From an uncultured Clostridium sp. (GTDB lineage: Bacteria > Bacillota > Clostridia > TANB77 > CAG-508), in the NCBI GenBank assembly GCA_946497695.1, contig CAMMLJ010000020.1, positions 1 to 36,560 of the forward strand: 36,560 nucleotides of DNA, given 5' to 3'. Every line of letters starts with the position of its first letter. Positions within the stretch are counted from its first letter, which is position 1. Under the pieces are notes generated by a model. The model searched no databases and had not been told where the DNA came from. It worked only from the letters and a program-made list of their open reading frames with translations. The position numbers and the translations under genes were made by a program. This document shows positions 16,283 to 25,732 of the stretch, one piece after another.

Positions 16283-18097
16283 ATGGAAGATAGACAGCAA
16301 AACATAAGAAATTTCAGCATAATTGCACATATAGATCATGGTAAATCAACATTAGCAGATAGAATGATAGAAATGACAGGAGTTCTTTCGAAAAGAGAAA
16401 TGGAATCTCAAGTATTAGATAATATGGAGATAGAAAGAGAACGTGGAATAACAATAAAATCACAATCTGTAAGAATGATTTATAAAGCAAAAGACAGAAA
16501 AGAGTATATTTTTAACTTAATAGATACACCAGGACATGTTGATTTTAATTATGAAGTTTCAAGAAGTTTGGCAGCATGTGAAGGTGCAATATTAGTCGTA
16601 GATAGCAGTCAAGGAGTAGAAGCACAAACACTAGCAAATGTTTATTTAGCATTAGATAATAATTTGGAAATTTTACCAGTAATAAATAAAGTAGATTTAC
16701 CAAATGCAAGACCTGATGAGGTAAAAAAAGAAATAGAAGATATAATAGGAATACCAGCAGAAGATGCACCTTGCATTTCTGCTAAAACTGGTTTAAATGT
16801 TGAGGAAGTTTTAGAAAGAATTGTAACAGATATTCCAGCACCAGTAGGAGATAAAAATAAGCCATTAAAATGTTTAATATTTGATTCTTTTTACGATAAT
16901 TATAAAGGTGCTGTAAGCTATGTAAGAGTTAGAGATGGTAAGGTAAAAGTAGGTGACGAAATTTTACTAATGTCTTCTAATAAAACTTTTATAGTAACAG
17001 AAGTAGGATTTTTTGAACCAGGTAAATATTATCCTTGTGAAGAATTAGTTGCAGGTGATGTAGGATATATAGCAGCAAGTATAAAAAGTCTATCAGATAT
17101 TAGAGTTGGAGATACAATAACTTTAAAAGAAAATAAAGCAGAAGAACCTTTACCAGGCTATAAAAAAGTAAATCCAATGGTGTATTGTGGATTATATCCG
17201 GTAGATGGTAGTGATTATGAAAATTTAAAAGTTGCATTAGAAAAATTACAATTAAATGATGCTGCACTTCAATATGAACCGGAAACTTCTAATGCACTTG
17301 GGTTTGGCTTTAGATGTGGGTTCTTAGGACTACTTCATTTAGAAATAATAGAAGAGAGATTAGATAAAGAATTTGATTTGAGTTTAATTACAACATCACC
17401 ATCAGTTATATATAAGATTCATAAAACTGATGGAGAGATAATTGAATTATACAATCCAGCTGATTTACCAAAACCACAAGAAATAAGTTATATGGAAGAA
17501 CCTTTTGTAGAAGCAGAAATATTAACACCAAAAGAATTTGTTGGGAACATAATGGAAATTTGCCAAAATAGAAGAGGAATATATAAAGATATGAAATACC
17601 TTGATGAAAATAGGGTTACAATTATTTATGAACTACCATTAAATGAAATAATATATGATTTCTTCGATACATTAAAATCAAAAACAAAGGGATATGCTTC
17701 ATTTGATTATGAGTTAAAAGAATACAGAAGGTCAGAATTAGTAAAATTAGACATATATGTAAATGGCGAAAGTGTTGATGCATTAAGTTTTATAGTTCAT
17801 AAAGATTCTGCCTATGATAGAGGTAGAAAGATGATAGAAAAATTAAAAACAGTTATACCACGTCATTTATTTACAATACCATTACAAGCTGTTATAGGAG
17901 GTAAAATAATAGCAAGAGAAACAATCTCAGCAATGAGAAAAGATGTATTGGCTAAATGTTATGGTGGAGATATAACACGTAAAAAGAAACTTTTAGAAAA
18001 GCAAAAAAGAGGTAAGAAAAAAATGCGTGAGATAGGTAATGTAGAAATACCGCAAGAAGCCTTTTTATCAGTATTAAAATTAGATGAAGAAAAATAA
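16283..18097 (+). CDS. lepA: Elongation factor 4 (LepA)
   Basis: LepA (604 aa, full length) is a ribosome-binding GTPase, paralogue of EF-G, implicated in back-translocation and 30S assembly. G motifs are AHIDHGKST (G1), RGITIKSQ (G2), DTPGHVDF (G3), NKVDLPNA (G4) and SAKTG (G5). These are followed by an EF-Tu-like domain II, the EF-G-like domains ([15 protein letters not shown]) and the LepA-specific C-terminal domain ending [28 protein letters not shown] precedes the ATG. Confidence 0.97.
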   Translation: MEDRQQNIRNFSIIAHIDHGKSTLADRMIEMTGVLSKREMESQVLDNMEIERERGITIKSQSVRMIYKAKDRKEYIFNLIDTPGHVDFNYEVSRSLAACEGAILVVDSSQGVEAQTLANVYLALDNNLEILPVINKVDLPNARPDEVKKEIEDIIGIPAEDAPCISAKTGLNVEEVLERIVTDIPAPVGDKNKPLKCLIFDSFYDNYKGAVSYVRVRDGKVKVGDEILLMSSNKTFIVTEVGFFEPGKYYPCEELVAGDVGYIAASIKSLSDIRVGDTITLKENKAEEPLPGYKKVNPMVYCGLYPVDGSDYENLKVALEKLQLNDAALQYEPETSNALGFGFRCGFLGLLHLEIIEERLDKEFDLSLITTSPSVIYKIHKTDGEIIELYNPADLPKPQEISYMEEPFVEAEILTPKEFVGNIMEICQNRRGIYKDMKYLDENRVTIIYELPLNEIIYDFFDTLKSKTKGYASFDYELKEYRRSELVKLDIYVNGESVDALSFIVHKDSAYDRGRKMIEKLKTVIPRHLFTIPLQAVIGGKIIARETISAMRKDVLAKCYGGDITRKKKLLEKQKRGKKKMREIGNVEIPQEAFLSVLKLDEEK

Positions 18098-18111
18098 TAG
18101 GAAGGATAAAT

Positions 18112-18226
18112 TTGGAAAACAGTGTTTTTGAAAAATAGTATATATGAACCTTTTGTAGATGAATTAGTTGGGTGTGGAGTCATACCAGTTAAAGGTAATT
18201 TAGATGCAATTAAAGAATACAAGTAG
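18112..18226 (+). pseudogene. Short broken frame of unknown origin between lepA and the amidohydrolase-like gene
   Basis: GGAAGG is followed by TTG at 18112 that opens LENSVFEK and then stops (TAG 18136-18138). One base out of phase, the frame runs on as NSIYEPFVDELVGCGVIPV and ends IKEYK at TAG 18224-18226. Removing one A from the run at 18131-18135 joins them into a continuous peptide of about 37 residues. I recognise no family. It could be a decayed gene remnant, a small gene damaged by a homopolymer error, or chance. Confidence 0.35.
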
Positions 18227-18237
18227 TAGGTAGTAAT

Positions 18238-18897
18238 ATGGAAATAACTAAAAAAGAATTTATAAATATAAATAATAAATTTGATGAGTATAAAATAAAA
18301 GAAGCAAAAGCTTTCGAATTTATAGAAGGAAAAGAAAAAATAATTGTATCTGCACCACATAGTGTAAGGCAAATGAGAAATGGGAATATAAAAGGCAAAG
18401 ATTCTTGTACAGGAACAATTGCAATTTTTCTACAGCAACAATTAAATTGCTATTGTTTATATAAAACAAAAAATTGTAATGATGATGCAAATTATGATAT
18501 AGAAAATAATCCATATAAGGATAAAATAATAGATTTAGTAGAAAAAAACAACATAAATTTTCTATTAGATATTCATGGTGCAAAAGATGGACAAGGATTT
18601 GATATAGATGTTGGAACAGCAAATTTTAGTAATTTAAATGGACAAAATAAATATCTCAAAGAATTTATAAAAATAGGAGAAAAATATAATTTAAATATTA
18701 CTATAGATAAAGTTTTTAAAGCAGATACTTTACATACTGTAGCTAATACTATTGCTATAAAAACAAAAATACCATGTATGCAAATAGAAATTGCAAAAAA
18801 ATATAGAAATATTGAACAATTTAATAATATTAAAATAATGTTAAATTTTCTTGAGGAATATTTAAGAAATATTTTAGTAGGAGGAAAAAATGAGTGA
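18238..18897 (+). CDS. N-formylglutamate amidohydrolase-like metalloenzyme
   Basis: This 219-residue protein resembles the N-formylglutamate amidohydrolase superfamily of zinc hydrolases. APHS (39-42), DIHGA (111-115) and QIEIAKKYR (Glu184) match the family metal and catalytic blocks, and LHTVANTIA (165-173) is the family TxA segment. The substrate cannot be fixed: no histidine-degradation gene is nearby, so a hydrolase role on another N-acyl amino acid or peptide is as likely. The ribosome binding site is weak (AGTAGGTAG). Its end overlaps rlmB by 8 nt, so the two are coupled. Confidence 0.75.
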   Translation: MEITKKEFININNKFDEYKIKEAKAFEFIEGKEKIIVSAPHSVRQMRNGNIKGKDSCTGTIAIFLQQQLNCYCLYKTKNCNDDANYDIENNPYKDKIIDLVEKNNINFLLDIHGAKDGQGFDIDVGTANFSNLNGQNKYLKEFIKIGEKYNLNITIDKVFKADTLHTVANTIAIKTKIPCMQIEIAKKYRNIEQFNNIKIMLNFLEEYLRNILVGGKNE

Positions 18898-19642
18898 AAA
18901 AGAATATGAAGACCAAGTAGAAGGAAGAAATAGTGTATTAGAATTGCTAGAATCTGGAAAAGATATAAATAAGATATTTATACAAATAGGAGAAAAACAC
19001 GGTTCAATTAATAAAATTATTTCAAAGGCCAAAGAGAATAGAATAGTTATAGTACAAGCCGAAAAATCTAAATTAGATAAGATGAGCCAAACTAATAATC
19101 ATCAAGGGGTTATAGCAATAGTTCCTCCTTTCGAATATAGTTCAGTAGAAGACATATTAGAGGAAGCTAGAAAAAGAAATGAACAGCCATTTATTTTAAT
19201 ATTAGATGGAATAGAAGATCCGCACAATTTAGGTTCAATAATTAGAACAGCAGAAACAGCTGGAATACACGGAATAATAATTCCAAAAAGAAGAGCTGTT
19301 GCAGTAAATAGTACAGTTAATAAAGTGTCTGCAGGTGCTGTACAATATATGAAGATAGCAAGAGTAAATAATATAAATGAAACCATAAAATATTTAAAAA
19401 GTAATGATATCTGGATTTGTGGAACAGATATGAATACTAACAAATATTATTACGAAGAAAATTATAGTATTCCAATAGCTTTGGTAATAGGAAGCGAAGG
19501 ATTTGGAATAAGCAGATTAGTTAAAGAAAATTGTGACTTTTTAGTTAATATTCCAATGAGTGGAAAAATAAGCTCTTTAAATGCTTCTGTGTCAGCAGGA
19601 ATTGTAATGTATGAAGCGGTTAAACAAAGAAAAATTAAATAA
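18890..19642 (+). CDS. rlmB: 23S rRNA (guanosine-2'-O-)-methyltransferase, RlmB/TrmH family
   Basis: This 250-residue SPOUT methyltransferase of the RlmB/TrmH type has an N-terminal L30e-like substrate domain (VEGRNSVLELLESGKDINKI) and the trefoil-knot catalytic domain. Its three motifs are HNLGSIIRTAET, IALVIGSEGFGIS and IPMSGKISSLNASVSAGI. RlmB methylates the 2'-O of G2251 in 23S rRNA in E. coli; family relatives modify tRNA, so the exact target is inferred. GGAGG lies before ATG 18890, which overlaps the preceding gene. Confidence 0.9.
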   Translation: MSEKEYEDQVEGRNSVLELLESGKDINKIFIQIGEKHGSINKIISKAKENRIVIVQAEKSKLDKMSQTNNHQGVIAIVPPFEYSSVEDILEEARKRNEQPFILILDGIEDPHNLGSIIRTAETAGIHGIIIPKRRAVAVNSTVNKVSAGAVQYMKIARVNNINETIKYLKSNDIWICGTDMNTNKYYYEENYSIPIALVIGSEGFGISRLVKENCDFLVNIPMSGKISSLNASVSAGIVMYEAVKQRKIK

Positions 19643-19668
19643 AATACTAAAGATGGGAGGAAAAAGAT

Positions 19669-21435
19669 ATGATGGGGAGAAAGAAAAGAATTTTAATTAT
19701 AGTGCTTTCTATCATAACAGTTTTAATTTTAATAATAGGAGGAGTTTTAATATATTTAAATGTTGCAACAGACGCATTTAAAAGTCCGGATGAATTATTT
19801 TATAAATATCTATATCAAAATGGTTCTATAACTAATGTTTTTGATACTAATTTACTTGATAGGTATTATCAAAGAATTGATAATAATCCATATAATGGAA
19901 ATGGAGAAATAACAATAAAAACAGGAAATTCAGATGGTTCTGAAAGTGATACAGAACAATTTGATAATTTGATAAATAATGTAAAGCTTTCATATACAAC
20001 AAAAAGTAATTTGCCAGAGAAAAAACAAGAAACAGAAGCTACTATAGCCTATAATGATCAAGAACAATTTAAGTTTAGTGTGGTAGAAGATAATAATAAC
20101 TATGGAATAAAGTCTGATGAAGTAGTATATAAATATTTATCTTTAAAAAATGAAAATTTAAGAGAAGTATATGAAAAATTGGGTGTTGAAAATACAGAAA
20201 ATATGCTTAATCAGTTTAATAGAATAGATTATAATATTTATAAGAATATGAATGCAGAGGATAAGTCTAGGATATTGTCAACATATCAAAATGTATTGAA
20301 TAAAAATATTTTAAGTAACCATTATACCAAACAAGCTGATGTAACTTTAAATGTAAATGGGCAAAATGTTGTGGCTAATGCTTATTCTTTAACACTAACA
20401 GAAGAAGAATTTTCTTCATTAAAAATAAGATTTTTAGAAACATTAATGACTGATGAATTAACTTTAAAATATATAGTACAGTTTTTGCAATTAGATGCAT
20501 CATATTCAGTTAATATTAAACAAATGTTACAAGAAAAAATAGATGAATTGAAAAGAGAACAAGTTGATGCAAGTAATACTATCAGAATTACAGTGTATGA
20601 GAGTGGTATGCAACTTATTACTACAACAATAGAAACAGCAGAATATAATTATGCAATAAATAATAATGTTTCAGAAACTAACCAAAAAGTGACTATAATT
20701 AAACAATCAAAAGATGGAAACAATGTTAATACAACAATTACAATTGAAAGAAATACAACAACAAATGATAATTCATTAAAGATAGAAGCAATATCAAAAG
20801 CAGGAGAAACTACAACAGATAGAAATGCTATTACTATAGATTTGAAAGGTAATGTTGATACAGAAAATTTGGAATTAAATATTAAATTAGAAAATCTTAT
20901 AGGGAATAAATCAAATGAAATAAATTATAGTGACAAAAAAGAATTTACCAATGATGTAGAAATTGAAGGTTTAAATTCTGAAAATTCTGTTGTATTAAAT
21001 GATATGACTGTAGAGGATATAAATAGCTTATATAACTCAGTAATAGATAGAATTAAATATTTATATAATGAAAAAGTAAAAAATATGGGCTTTGATCCTG
21101 AAACTATAAATTATCAAGGAAGTTTAAAATGGAGTAGAATAGTTGATGCTTTTGATGAAGACGAATTTAGATCTCAAGTACAAAGAGCATTAAATTTGGC
21201 AAAAGATGATATGCAAAATAAAGAAGAATATAGAACATTGGTAGAGCAAGCTGCTGGTGATGAAAATAGAATAAAACAAATAAAAGGTATTGTAACAGTA
21301 GAAAGATTAAGAGAAACAGGATTAGATGCAACATTAAATGAAGAGGACAATTCTATTTTAATTAAAACTAATAGTGAATCTGCACATAAATACGAAATAG
21401 ATTATGAAAACTTTAAAATCTCAAAAATACAGTAA
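19669..21435 (+). CDS. Large membrane-anchored extracytoplasmic protein, unknown function
   Basis: This 588-residue protein has one N-terminal membrane helix (about 8-30, after MMGRKKR) and a long hydrophilic exterior domain rich in Asn, Thr, Glu and Lys. Alternating polar and hydrophobic stretches such as TKQADVTLNVNGQNVVANAY and EYNYAINNNVSETNQKVTII suggest beta sheets of the kind seen in lipoprotein-like sensor or carrier folds, but I cannot name the family. There is no lipobox and no catalytic motif. GGGAGG precedes tandem ATGs at 19669 and 19672; either may be used. It follows rlmB by 26 nt and may be read from the same transcript. Confidence 0.75.
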   Translation: MMGRKKRILIIVLSIITVLILIIGGVLIYLNVATDAFKSPDELFYKYLYQNGSITNVFDTNLLDRYYQRIDNNPYNGNGEITIKTGNSDGSESDTEQFDNLINNVKLSYTTKSNLPEKKQETEATIAYNDQEQFKFSVVEDNNNYGIKSDEVVYKYLSLKNENLREVYEKLGVENTENMLNQFNRIDYNIYKNMNAEDKSRILSTYQNVLNKNILSNHYTKQADVTLNVNGQNVVANAYSLTLTEEEFSSLKIRFLETLMTDELTLKYIVQFLQLDASYSVNIKQMLQEKIDELKREQVDASNTIRITVYESGMQLITTTIETAEYNYAINNNVSETNQKVTIIKQSKDGNNVNTTITIERNTTTNDNSLKIEAISKAGETTTDRNAITIDLKGNVDTENLELNIKLENLIGNKSNEINYSDKKEFTNDVEIEGLNSENSVVLNDMTVEDINSLYNSVIDRIKYLYNEKVKNMGFDPETINYQGSLKWSRIVDAFDEDEFRSQVQRALNLAKDDMQNKEEYRTLVEQAAGDENRIKQIKGIVTVERLRETGLDATLNEEDNSILIKTNSESAHKYEIDYENFKISKIQ

Positions 21436-21443
21436 TTTAACTA

Positions 21444-21472
21444 TTGACAAAAAGTAAAAATGCTAGTATACT
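21444..21472 (+). promoter_or_regulatory. Strong promoter of rpmF
   Basis: Consensus TTGACA (21444-21449), a 17-nt spacer and TATACT (21467-21472), 71 nt before rpmF. The leader 21480-21540 contains only a small GATAT/ATATC dyad. Confidence 0.8.
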
Positions 21473-21543
21473 TATACAGTAACTGAATTTATGCGAAAAA
21501 TTAAATAGATATATAAATATCTTAAGTCAAAGGAGGGAAAAAA

Positions 21544-21738
21544 ATGGCACAACCAAAAAGAAGATGGTCAAAACAAAGAACACATAAAAGAAGATCAACT
21601 TGGAAATTAGAAACTCCAAAATTTGCAACATGTGCACATTGCCATGAACCTGTAATGCCACACAGAGTTTGCCCAACATGTGGATATTATAATGGAGAAG
21701 AAGTTGTAGTTAAGGAAACTAATACAGCAAATAATTAG
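21544..21738 (+). CDS. rpmF: Ribosomal protein bL32
   Basis: bL32 (64 aa) of the large subunit. It begins MAQPKRRWSKQRTHKRRSTW and has the zinc-binding version of the protein, with CAHC and CPTC flanking HEPVMPHRV and ending CGYYNGEEVVV. AAAGGAGGG precedes the ATG. It is a single-gene unit between a strong promoter and a strong terminator; the YceD/DUF177 gene that often precedes rpmF is not here. Confidence 0.97.
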   Translation: MAQPKRRWSKQRTHKRRSTWKLETPKFATCAHCHEPVMPHRVCPTCGYYNGEEVVVKETNTANN

Positions 21739-21760
21739 AATATAAAATTATAAAAGAAAG

Positions 21761-21799
21761 CTAAAGTATTAAGTAATTAATATTTTAGTTTTTTTTTTT
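21761..21799 (+). terminator. Strong terminator after rpmF
   Basis: A 12-bp stem (CTAAAGTATTAA 21761-21772 with TTAATATTTTAG 21777-21788, one G-U pair), a GTAA loop and an 11-T tract (21789-21799). Confidence 0.9.
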
Positions 21800-21868
21800 G
21801 ACTAAAAAATGAGGAATTTAATATAGTTTATATAGGTGAAAATGTGCTAAATGCTAATTTCTTACATA

Positions 21869-21897
21869 TTGACTTGAAAAGTCAAATAGTATAAAAT
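21869..21897 (+). promoter_or_regulatory. Promoter of the der-plsY-gpsA operon with overlapping dyad
   Basis: TTGACT (21869-21874), a 17-nt spacer and TAAAAT (21892-21897). The -35 box is part of a perfect 7-bp inverted repeat, TTGACTT (21869-21875) and AAGTCAA (21879-21885), which could be an operator. Confidence 0.6.
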
Positions 21898-21917
21898 GTG
21901 GACGAGAGGTGAAATTG

Positions 21918-23252
21918 ATGGCAAAACCAATAGTTGCAATAATAGGAAAACCAAATGTTGGAAAATCAACATTTTTTAATTATATAGTAGGAAAAAGAAT
22001 ATCAATTGTAGAAGATACTCCAGGAGTAACAAGAGATAGAGTATATGGCGAGGCAAATTGGAGAGGAAGAGAATTTACTTTAATAGATACAGGTGGAATT
22101 GAGCCAGAATCAAATGACGAAATTTTAGTTCAAATGAGAACACAGGCCAATATCGCTATAGATATAGCTGATGTAATAATTTTTATGACAGATATAAAAC
22201 AGGGTGTAACAGCAGCAGATAAAGATATAGCTATAATGTTAAAAAAAGCTAGAAAGCCAGTAGTTCTAGTTTGTAACAAATCTGATTCTTTTGGAAAAGT
22301 AGAAGATGAAATATATGAATTTTATAATCTAGGATTAGGAGATCCATATGCAATTTCTGCAACTAATGCAAAGGGATTAGGAGATGTATTAGATGCTGTA
22401 TATGAAAATTTTCCGGAAGAAAAAGAAGAGGAAGATATAGGAACAGAAATAAAAGTTGCAGTAATAGGAAAACCAAATGTTGGAAAATCGTCACTTATTA
22501 ACAAAATATTAGGTGAGAATAGAGTAATTGTAAGTAATATTGCTGGAACAACAAGAGATGCAGTAGACTCTTATTTTGAAAATGAATATGGAAAATACAT
22601 ATTTATAGATACAGCTGGAATTAGAAGAAAATCTAAGGTTAATGAAAATATAGAAAGATATAGTGTAATGCGTTCAAAACTTGCAATAGAAAGAGCAGAT
22701 GTTTGTCTAATATTAATAGATGCAACAGAAGGTGTTACAGACCAGGATGCCAAAATTGCAGGAGAGGCTCATGAAGCTGGTAAAGGTGTAATAATTGTAG
22801 TAAATAAATGGGATGCATTAGAAAAAGAAAATGGTACATTGGAAAGATATAAGAAGGAAGTATATGAAAAACTATCATATTTATCTTATGCTCCAATATT
22901 ATTTATTTCTGCTAAAACAGGTCAAAGAATAAACAAATTATTTGAAATGATTAATGTTGTGGCAAATCAAAATGCAATAAGAATACCAACTGCTACACTA
23001 AATCAAATAATAAATGAAGCAGTTGCAGTAAGGCAACCACCTACAGATAGAGGTCGTAGATTAAAAATATTATATGCGACACAAGCTTCTACAAAACCAC
23101 CAACATTTGTGATTTTTGTAAATGTGAAAAATTTATTCCATTTTTCATATCAAAGATATTTAATGAATCAAATAAGAAATGAATTTGGGTTAATAGGTAC
23201 ACCAATAAGAATAATTGTACGTGAAAAAGGAAAGACAATAGAAACAAAATAG
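21918..23252 (+). CDS. der: Ribosome biogenesis GTPase Der
   Basis: Der (EngA, 444 aa) has two tandem GTPase domains and a KH-like domain and is needed for 50S assembly. Domain 1 has GKPNVGKST (10-18), DTPGVTRDR, DTGG and NKSD. Domain 2 has a second GKPNVGKSS, GTTRDAVDS, DTAGIRR and NKWD. The C-terminal domain contains PPTDRGRRLKILYATQASTKPP. The frame also has GTG at 21909 and TTG at 21915, but GAGAGGTG serves as the ribosome binding site for ATG 21918, which gives the usual MAKPIVAIIG start. Confidence 0.96.
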   Translation: MAKPIVAIIGKPNVGKSTFFNYIVGKRISIVEDTPGVTRDRVYGEANWRGREFTLIDTGGIEPESNDEILVQMRTQANIAIDIADVIIFMTDIKQGVTAADKDIAIMLKKARKPVVLVCNKSDSFGKVEDEIYEFYNLGLGDPYAISATNAKGLGDVLDAVYENFPEEKEEEDIGTEIKVAVIGKPNVGKSSLINKILGENRVIVSNIAGTTRDAVDSYFENEYGKYIFIDTAGIRRKSKVNENIERYSVMRSKLAIERADVCLILIDATEGVTDQDAKIAGEAHEAGKGVIIVVNKWDALEKENGTLERYKKEVYEKLSYLSYAPILFISAKTGQRINKLFEMINVVANQNAIRIPTATLNQIINEAVAVRQPPTDRGRRLKILYATQASTKPPTFVIFVNVKNLFHFSYQRYLMNQIRNEFGLIGTPIRIIVREKGKTIETK

Positions 23253-23264
23253 GAGGGAAAGTAT

Positions 23265-23903
23265 ATGGAATATATAATAATTGCAATAATAGCTTATTTA
23301 ATAGGAAGCATTAATTTTTCAATTTTAATTAGTAAGAAAAAGGCTGGTTATGATATTAGACAAAAAGGCAGTGGTAATGCTGGAACTACTAATATGTTAA
23401 GAAATTTAGGAAAGAAATATGCAGCAATAACATTAATTTGTGATGTATTAAAAGGTGTTGTTGCAATTGGAATAGCTATAATTGTGGGAAATATTTTAGG
23501 AGATACAAATAAAGCTTTGCTAGTTCAAATAGCTGGAGTTGCTGTCGTTATAGGTCATACATTCCCAATATTTTTCGGTTTTAAAGGAGGAAAAGGTGTT
23601 GCAACATCACTTGGAATTTTACTAATGACAAACTGGCAACTTGGATTAATCTGTTTAGTATTTGCATTAGTACTAATGGCTTTAACAAGAGTTGTTTCTA
23701 TGGGATCAATTGCAGCAGCAATATTATATCCTGTTTTAACATTATTTGTTGGAGGAGGACATTATATTGTAGAAAGTAGTGGTTTAGGAAGTGGATATTT
23801 CATATATAGTGTAATACTTGCTGTAATAGTAATATTTAATCATAGAGAAAATATTAAGAGAATTTTAAGTGGTACAGAAAATAAAATCAGTTTTAATAAA
23901 TAG
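23265..23903 (+). CDS. plsY: Glycerol-3-phosphate acyltransferase PlsY
   Basis: PlsY (212 aa) is a polytopic membrane enzyme that transfers acyl groups from acyl-phosphate to glycerol-3-phosphate, the first step of phospholipid synthesis in most Gram-positive bacteria. The three family motifs are present: GSGNAGTTNMLRNLGKK, HTFPIFFGFKGGKGVATSLG and FNHRENIKRILSGTENK. About five hydrophobic segments are visible. AGGAGGG precedes the ATG, 12 nt after der. The following gpsA makes its substrate, so the pair forms a short pathway. Confidence 0.95.
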   Translation: MEYIIIAIIAYLIGSINFSILISKKKAGYDIRQKGSGNAGTTNMLRNLGKKYAAITLICDVLKGVVAIGIAIIVGNILGDTNKALLVQIAGVAVVIGHTFPIFFGFKGGKGVATSLGILLMTNWQLGLICLVFALVLMALTRVVSMGSIAAAILYPVLTLFVGGGHYIVESSGLGSGYFIYSVILAVIVIFNHRENIKRILSGTENKISFNK

Positions 23904-23914
23904 GAGTGAAACAA

Positions 23915-24898
23915 ATGAGAAAAATTACAATAATAGGAAGTGGAAGCTGGGGAGTAGCCTTAGCAATTCATTTAGCAAAATTAGGACATAAAATAAAGAT
24001 ATGGTCTTTTTCTAAAGAAGAGGCAGATTTAATAAACAATGAGAAAAAATGCAAATTTTTGCCAAAAGTAACATTACCAGAGGGAATTGAATGTTGTTTA
24101 GACTTTAAAGAAGCAATAGAAGGAACAGAAATAATATTACATGTTACACCTTCTAAATTTACTCGTAGTACAGTAAGTGAGTATAAAAAATATGTAACAA
24201 ATCAACCAATAATTATTTGTTCAAAGGGATTTGAAAGAGACACTTTATTGCCATTAGATGAAGTAATAAAACAAGAAATGCCAGATGCTAAGATTGGAGT
24301 ATTATCAGGACCAAGCCATGCAGAAGAAGTTTCAATTGGAATACCAACAGTAATGGTTATAGCATCTGAGGATGATAATATTTTATTTGATATTCAAAAT
24401 ATATTTATGAGTCCAGAATTTAGAATTTATACATCACATGATGTTAGAGGGGTAGAAATAGGAGGAGCTTTTAAGAATATTATAGCTTTTTGCGCAGGTG
24501 TTGCAGCAGGAATTCACTTAGGAGATAATTCTTTTGCAGCACTTATAACAAGAGGATTAGGAGAGATTACAAGATTAGGTGTTGCCTTAGGTGGAAAAAA
24601 AGATACTTTATATGGCTTAAGTGGTTTGGGAGATTTAATAGTAACTTGTTTGAGTGAGCATAGTAGAAATAGAAAAGCTGGAAAATTAATAGGAGAAGGA
24701 AAAACAATAGAAGAAGCAAGAAAAGAAGTTGGAATGGTAATAGAAAGTATTGACAATATAGAAGCAGCATATGAACTTTCTAAAATTCATAATGTAGAAA
24801 TGCCAATTGTAGATGGAGTATATGATATTTTATACAATAATTTAGATCCAAAAGAAGCTGTTACAATGCTTATGACTCGTGATAAAAAATTTGAGTAA
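23915..24898 (+). CDS. gpsA: Glycerol-3-phosphate dehydrogenase (NAD(P)+)
   Basis: GpsA (327 aa) reduces dihydroxyacetone phosphate to sn-glycerol-3-phosphate, the acceptor for PlsY. It has the Rossmann motif GSGSWGVALA near residues 8-17, GPSHAEEV, GGAFKNIIAFCAGVAAG with the conserved Lys, and RGLGEITRLGVALGG followed by GLSGLGDLIVTCLSEHSRNR. GTG at 23906 is in frame, but AGGAG supports ATG 23915. Confidence 0.96.
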   Translation: MRKITIIGSGSWGVALAIHLAKLGHKIKIWSFSKEEADLINNEKKCKFLPKVTLPEGIECCLDFKEAIEGTEIILHVTPSKFTRSTVSEYKKYVTNQPIIICSKGFERDTLLPLDEVIKQEMPDAKIGVLSGPSHAEEVSIGIPTVMVIASEDDNILFDIQNIFMSPEFRIYTSHDVRGVEIGGAFKNIIAFCAGVAAGIHLGDNSFAALITRGLGEITRLGVALGGKKDTLYGLSGLGDLIVTCLSEHSRNRKAGKLIGEGKTIEEARKEVGMVIESIDNIEAAYELSKIHNVEMPIVDGVYDILYNNLDPKEAVTMLMTRDKKFE

Positions 24899-24911
24899 AG
24901 GAGAATTAATT

Positions 24912-25277
24912 ATGGATTTTTTTGATAAATTAAGTAAGAAAGCATCAGAAACATATAAAGTTACAGCAGAAAAGACAACTAAGATTGCTAAAGAGACAAA
25001 ATTAAAATTAGAAATAAATAATTATAAATCTAACATGGAAGATCTATATAAAATAATTGGTAAAAAAATATACCAAAAATATGCAGCTCAAGAAGAAATG
25101 CAACTAGAAGATATTCAAGATGAATTGAATAAATTAGATACTATTAGTGAAGAAATTGATATAGCTAATAAAAAAATAATGAGTTTAAAAGATAAAATCA
25201 AATGTCAAAATTGCAATTATGAAATGAGCGAAGAATATGAATATTGCCCAAAATGCGGAACAAAAATAAAACAATAG
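24912..25277 (+). CDS. Coiled-coil protein with C-terminal zinc ribbon, unknown function
   Basis: This 121-residue protein has an amphipathic Lys-rich N-terminal helix ([20 protein letters not shown]), a predicted coiled coil (about 35-95) and a C-terminal zinc ribbon with two Cys-x2-Cys pairs, CQNC and CPKC. Similar small helical zinc-ribbon proteins occur in Clostridia and have no assigned role that I know of. ATG 24912 is preferred because AAAGGAG lies just before it; 24879 would overlap gpsA. It sits in the der-plsY-gpsA-dtd row and is probably co-transcribed with them. Confidence 0.8.
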   Translation: MDFFDKLSKKASETYKVTAEKTTKIAKETKLKLEINNYKSNMEDLYKIIGKKIYQKYAAQEEMQLEDIQDELNKLDTISEEIDIANKKIMSLKDKIKCQNCNYEMSEEYEYCPKCGTKIKQ

Positions 25278-25291
25278 GTAGGAGTTATAAT

Positions 25292-25732
25292 ATGAAATTA
25301 GTAATACAAAAAGTTAAGAAAGCAAAAGTTGAAGTTGAGAATAAAATTGTGGGGCAAATAGAAAAAGGTTATATGGTATTATTAGGTGTAAAAAAGGGTG
25401 ATACTAAAGAAAATGCAGATTATTTAGCAAGAAAACTTTGTAATTTAAGAATATTTGAAGATGAAAATGGAAAAATGAATTTATCAATTAAAGATGTAAA
25501 TGGTGAATTATTAATTATATCACAATTCACTTTATATGGTAATACCAAAGATGGAAACAGACCAAGTTTTATAGAAGCAGAAGAACCTGAAAAAGCAAAT
25601 GAATTATATGAATACTTCATGGAAAAATGTAAGATAAATGGAATAAAAAAAGTAGAAAAGGGAATATTTGGTGCACACATGGATGTTTCATTAATAAATG
25701 ATGGACCAAACACAATAATAATGGAAAAATAA
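25292..25732 (+). CDS. dtd: D-aminoacyl-tRNA deacylase
   Basis: Dtd (146 aa) removes D-amino acids wrongly attached to tRNA. The family blocks are present: [15 protein letters not shown] start, [21 protein letters not shown] with the SQFT active-site motif, and [19 protein letters not shown] with the Gly-cisPro motif (GPNT where GPVT is usual). Position 25244 opens the same frame but is inside the previous gene; TAGGAG supports ATG 25292. Its stop abuts the stop of the convergent gene with no gap. Confidence 0.95.
   Translation: MKLVIQKVKKAKVEVENKIVGQIEKGYMVLLGVKKGDTKENADYLARKLCNLRIFEDENGKMNLSIKDVNGELLIISQFTLYGNTKDGNRPSFIEAEEPEKANELYEYFMEKCKINGIKKVEKGIFGAHMDVSLINDGPNTIIMEK

Noticed and set aside
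17959..18398. Minus-strand Phe/Tyr-rich frames near 18.0-18.4 kb
   Set aside because: They are shadows of lepA and the amidohydrolase-like gene; their composition reflects reverse-complemented AT-rich coding DNA.
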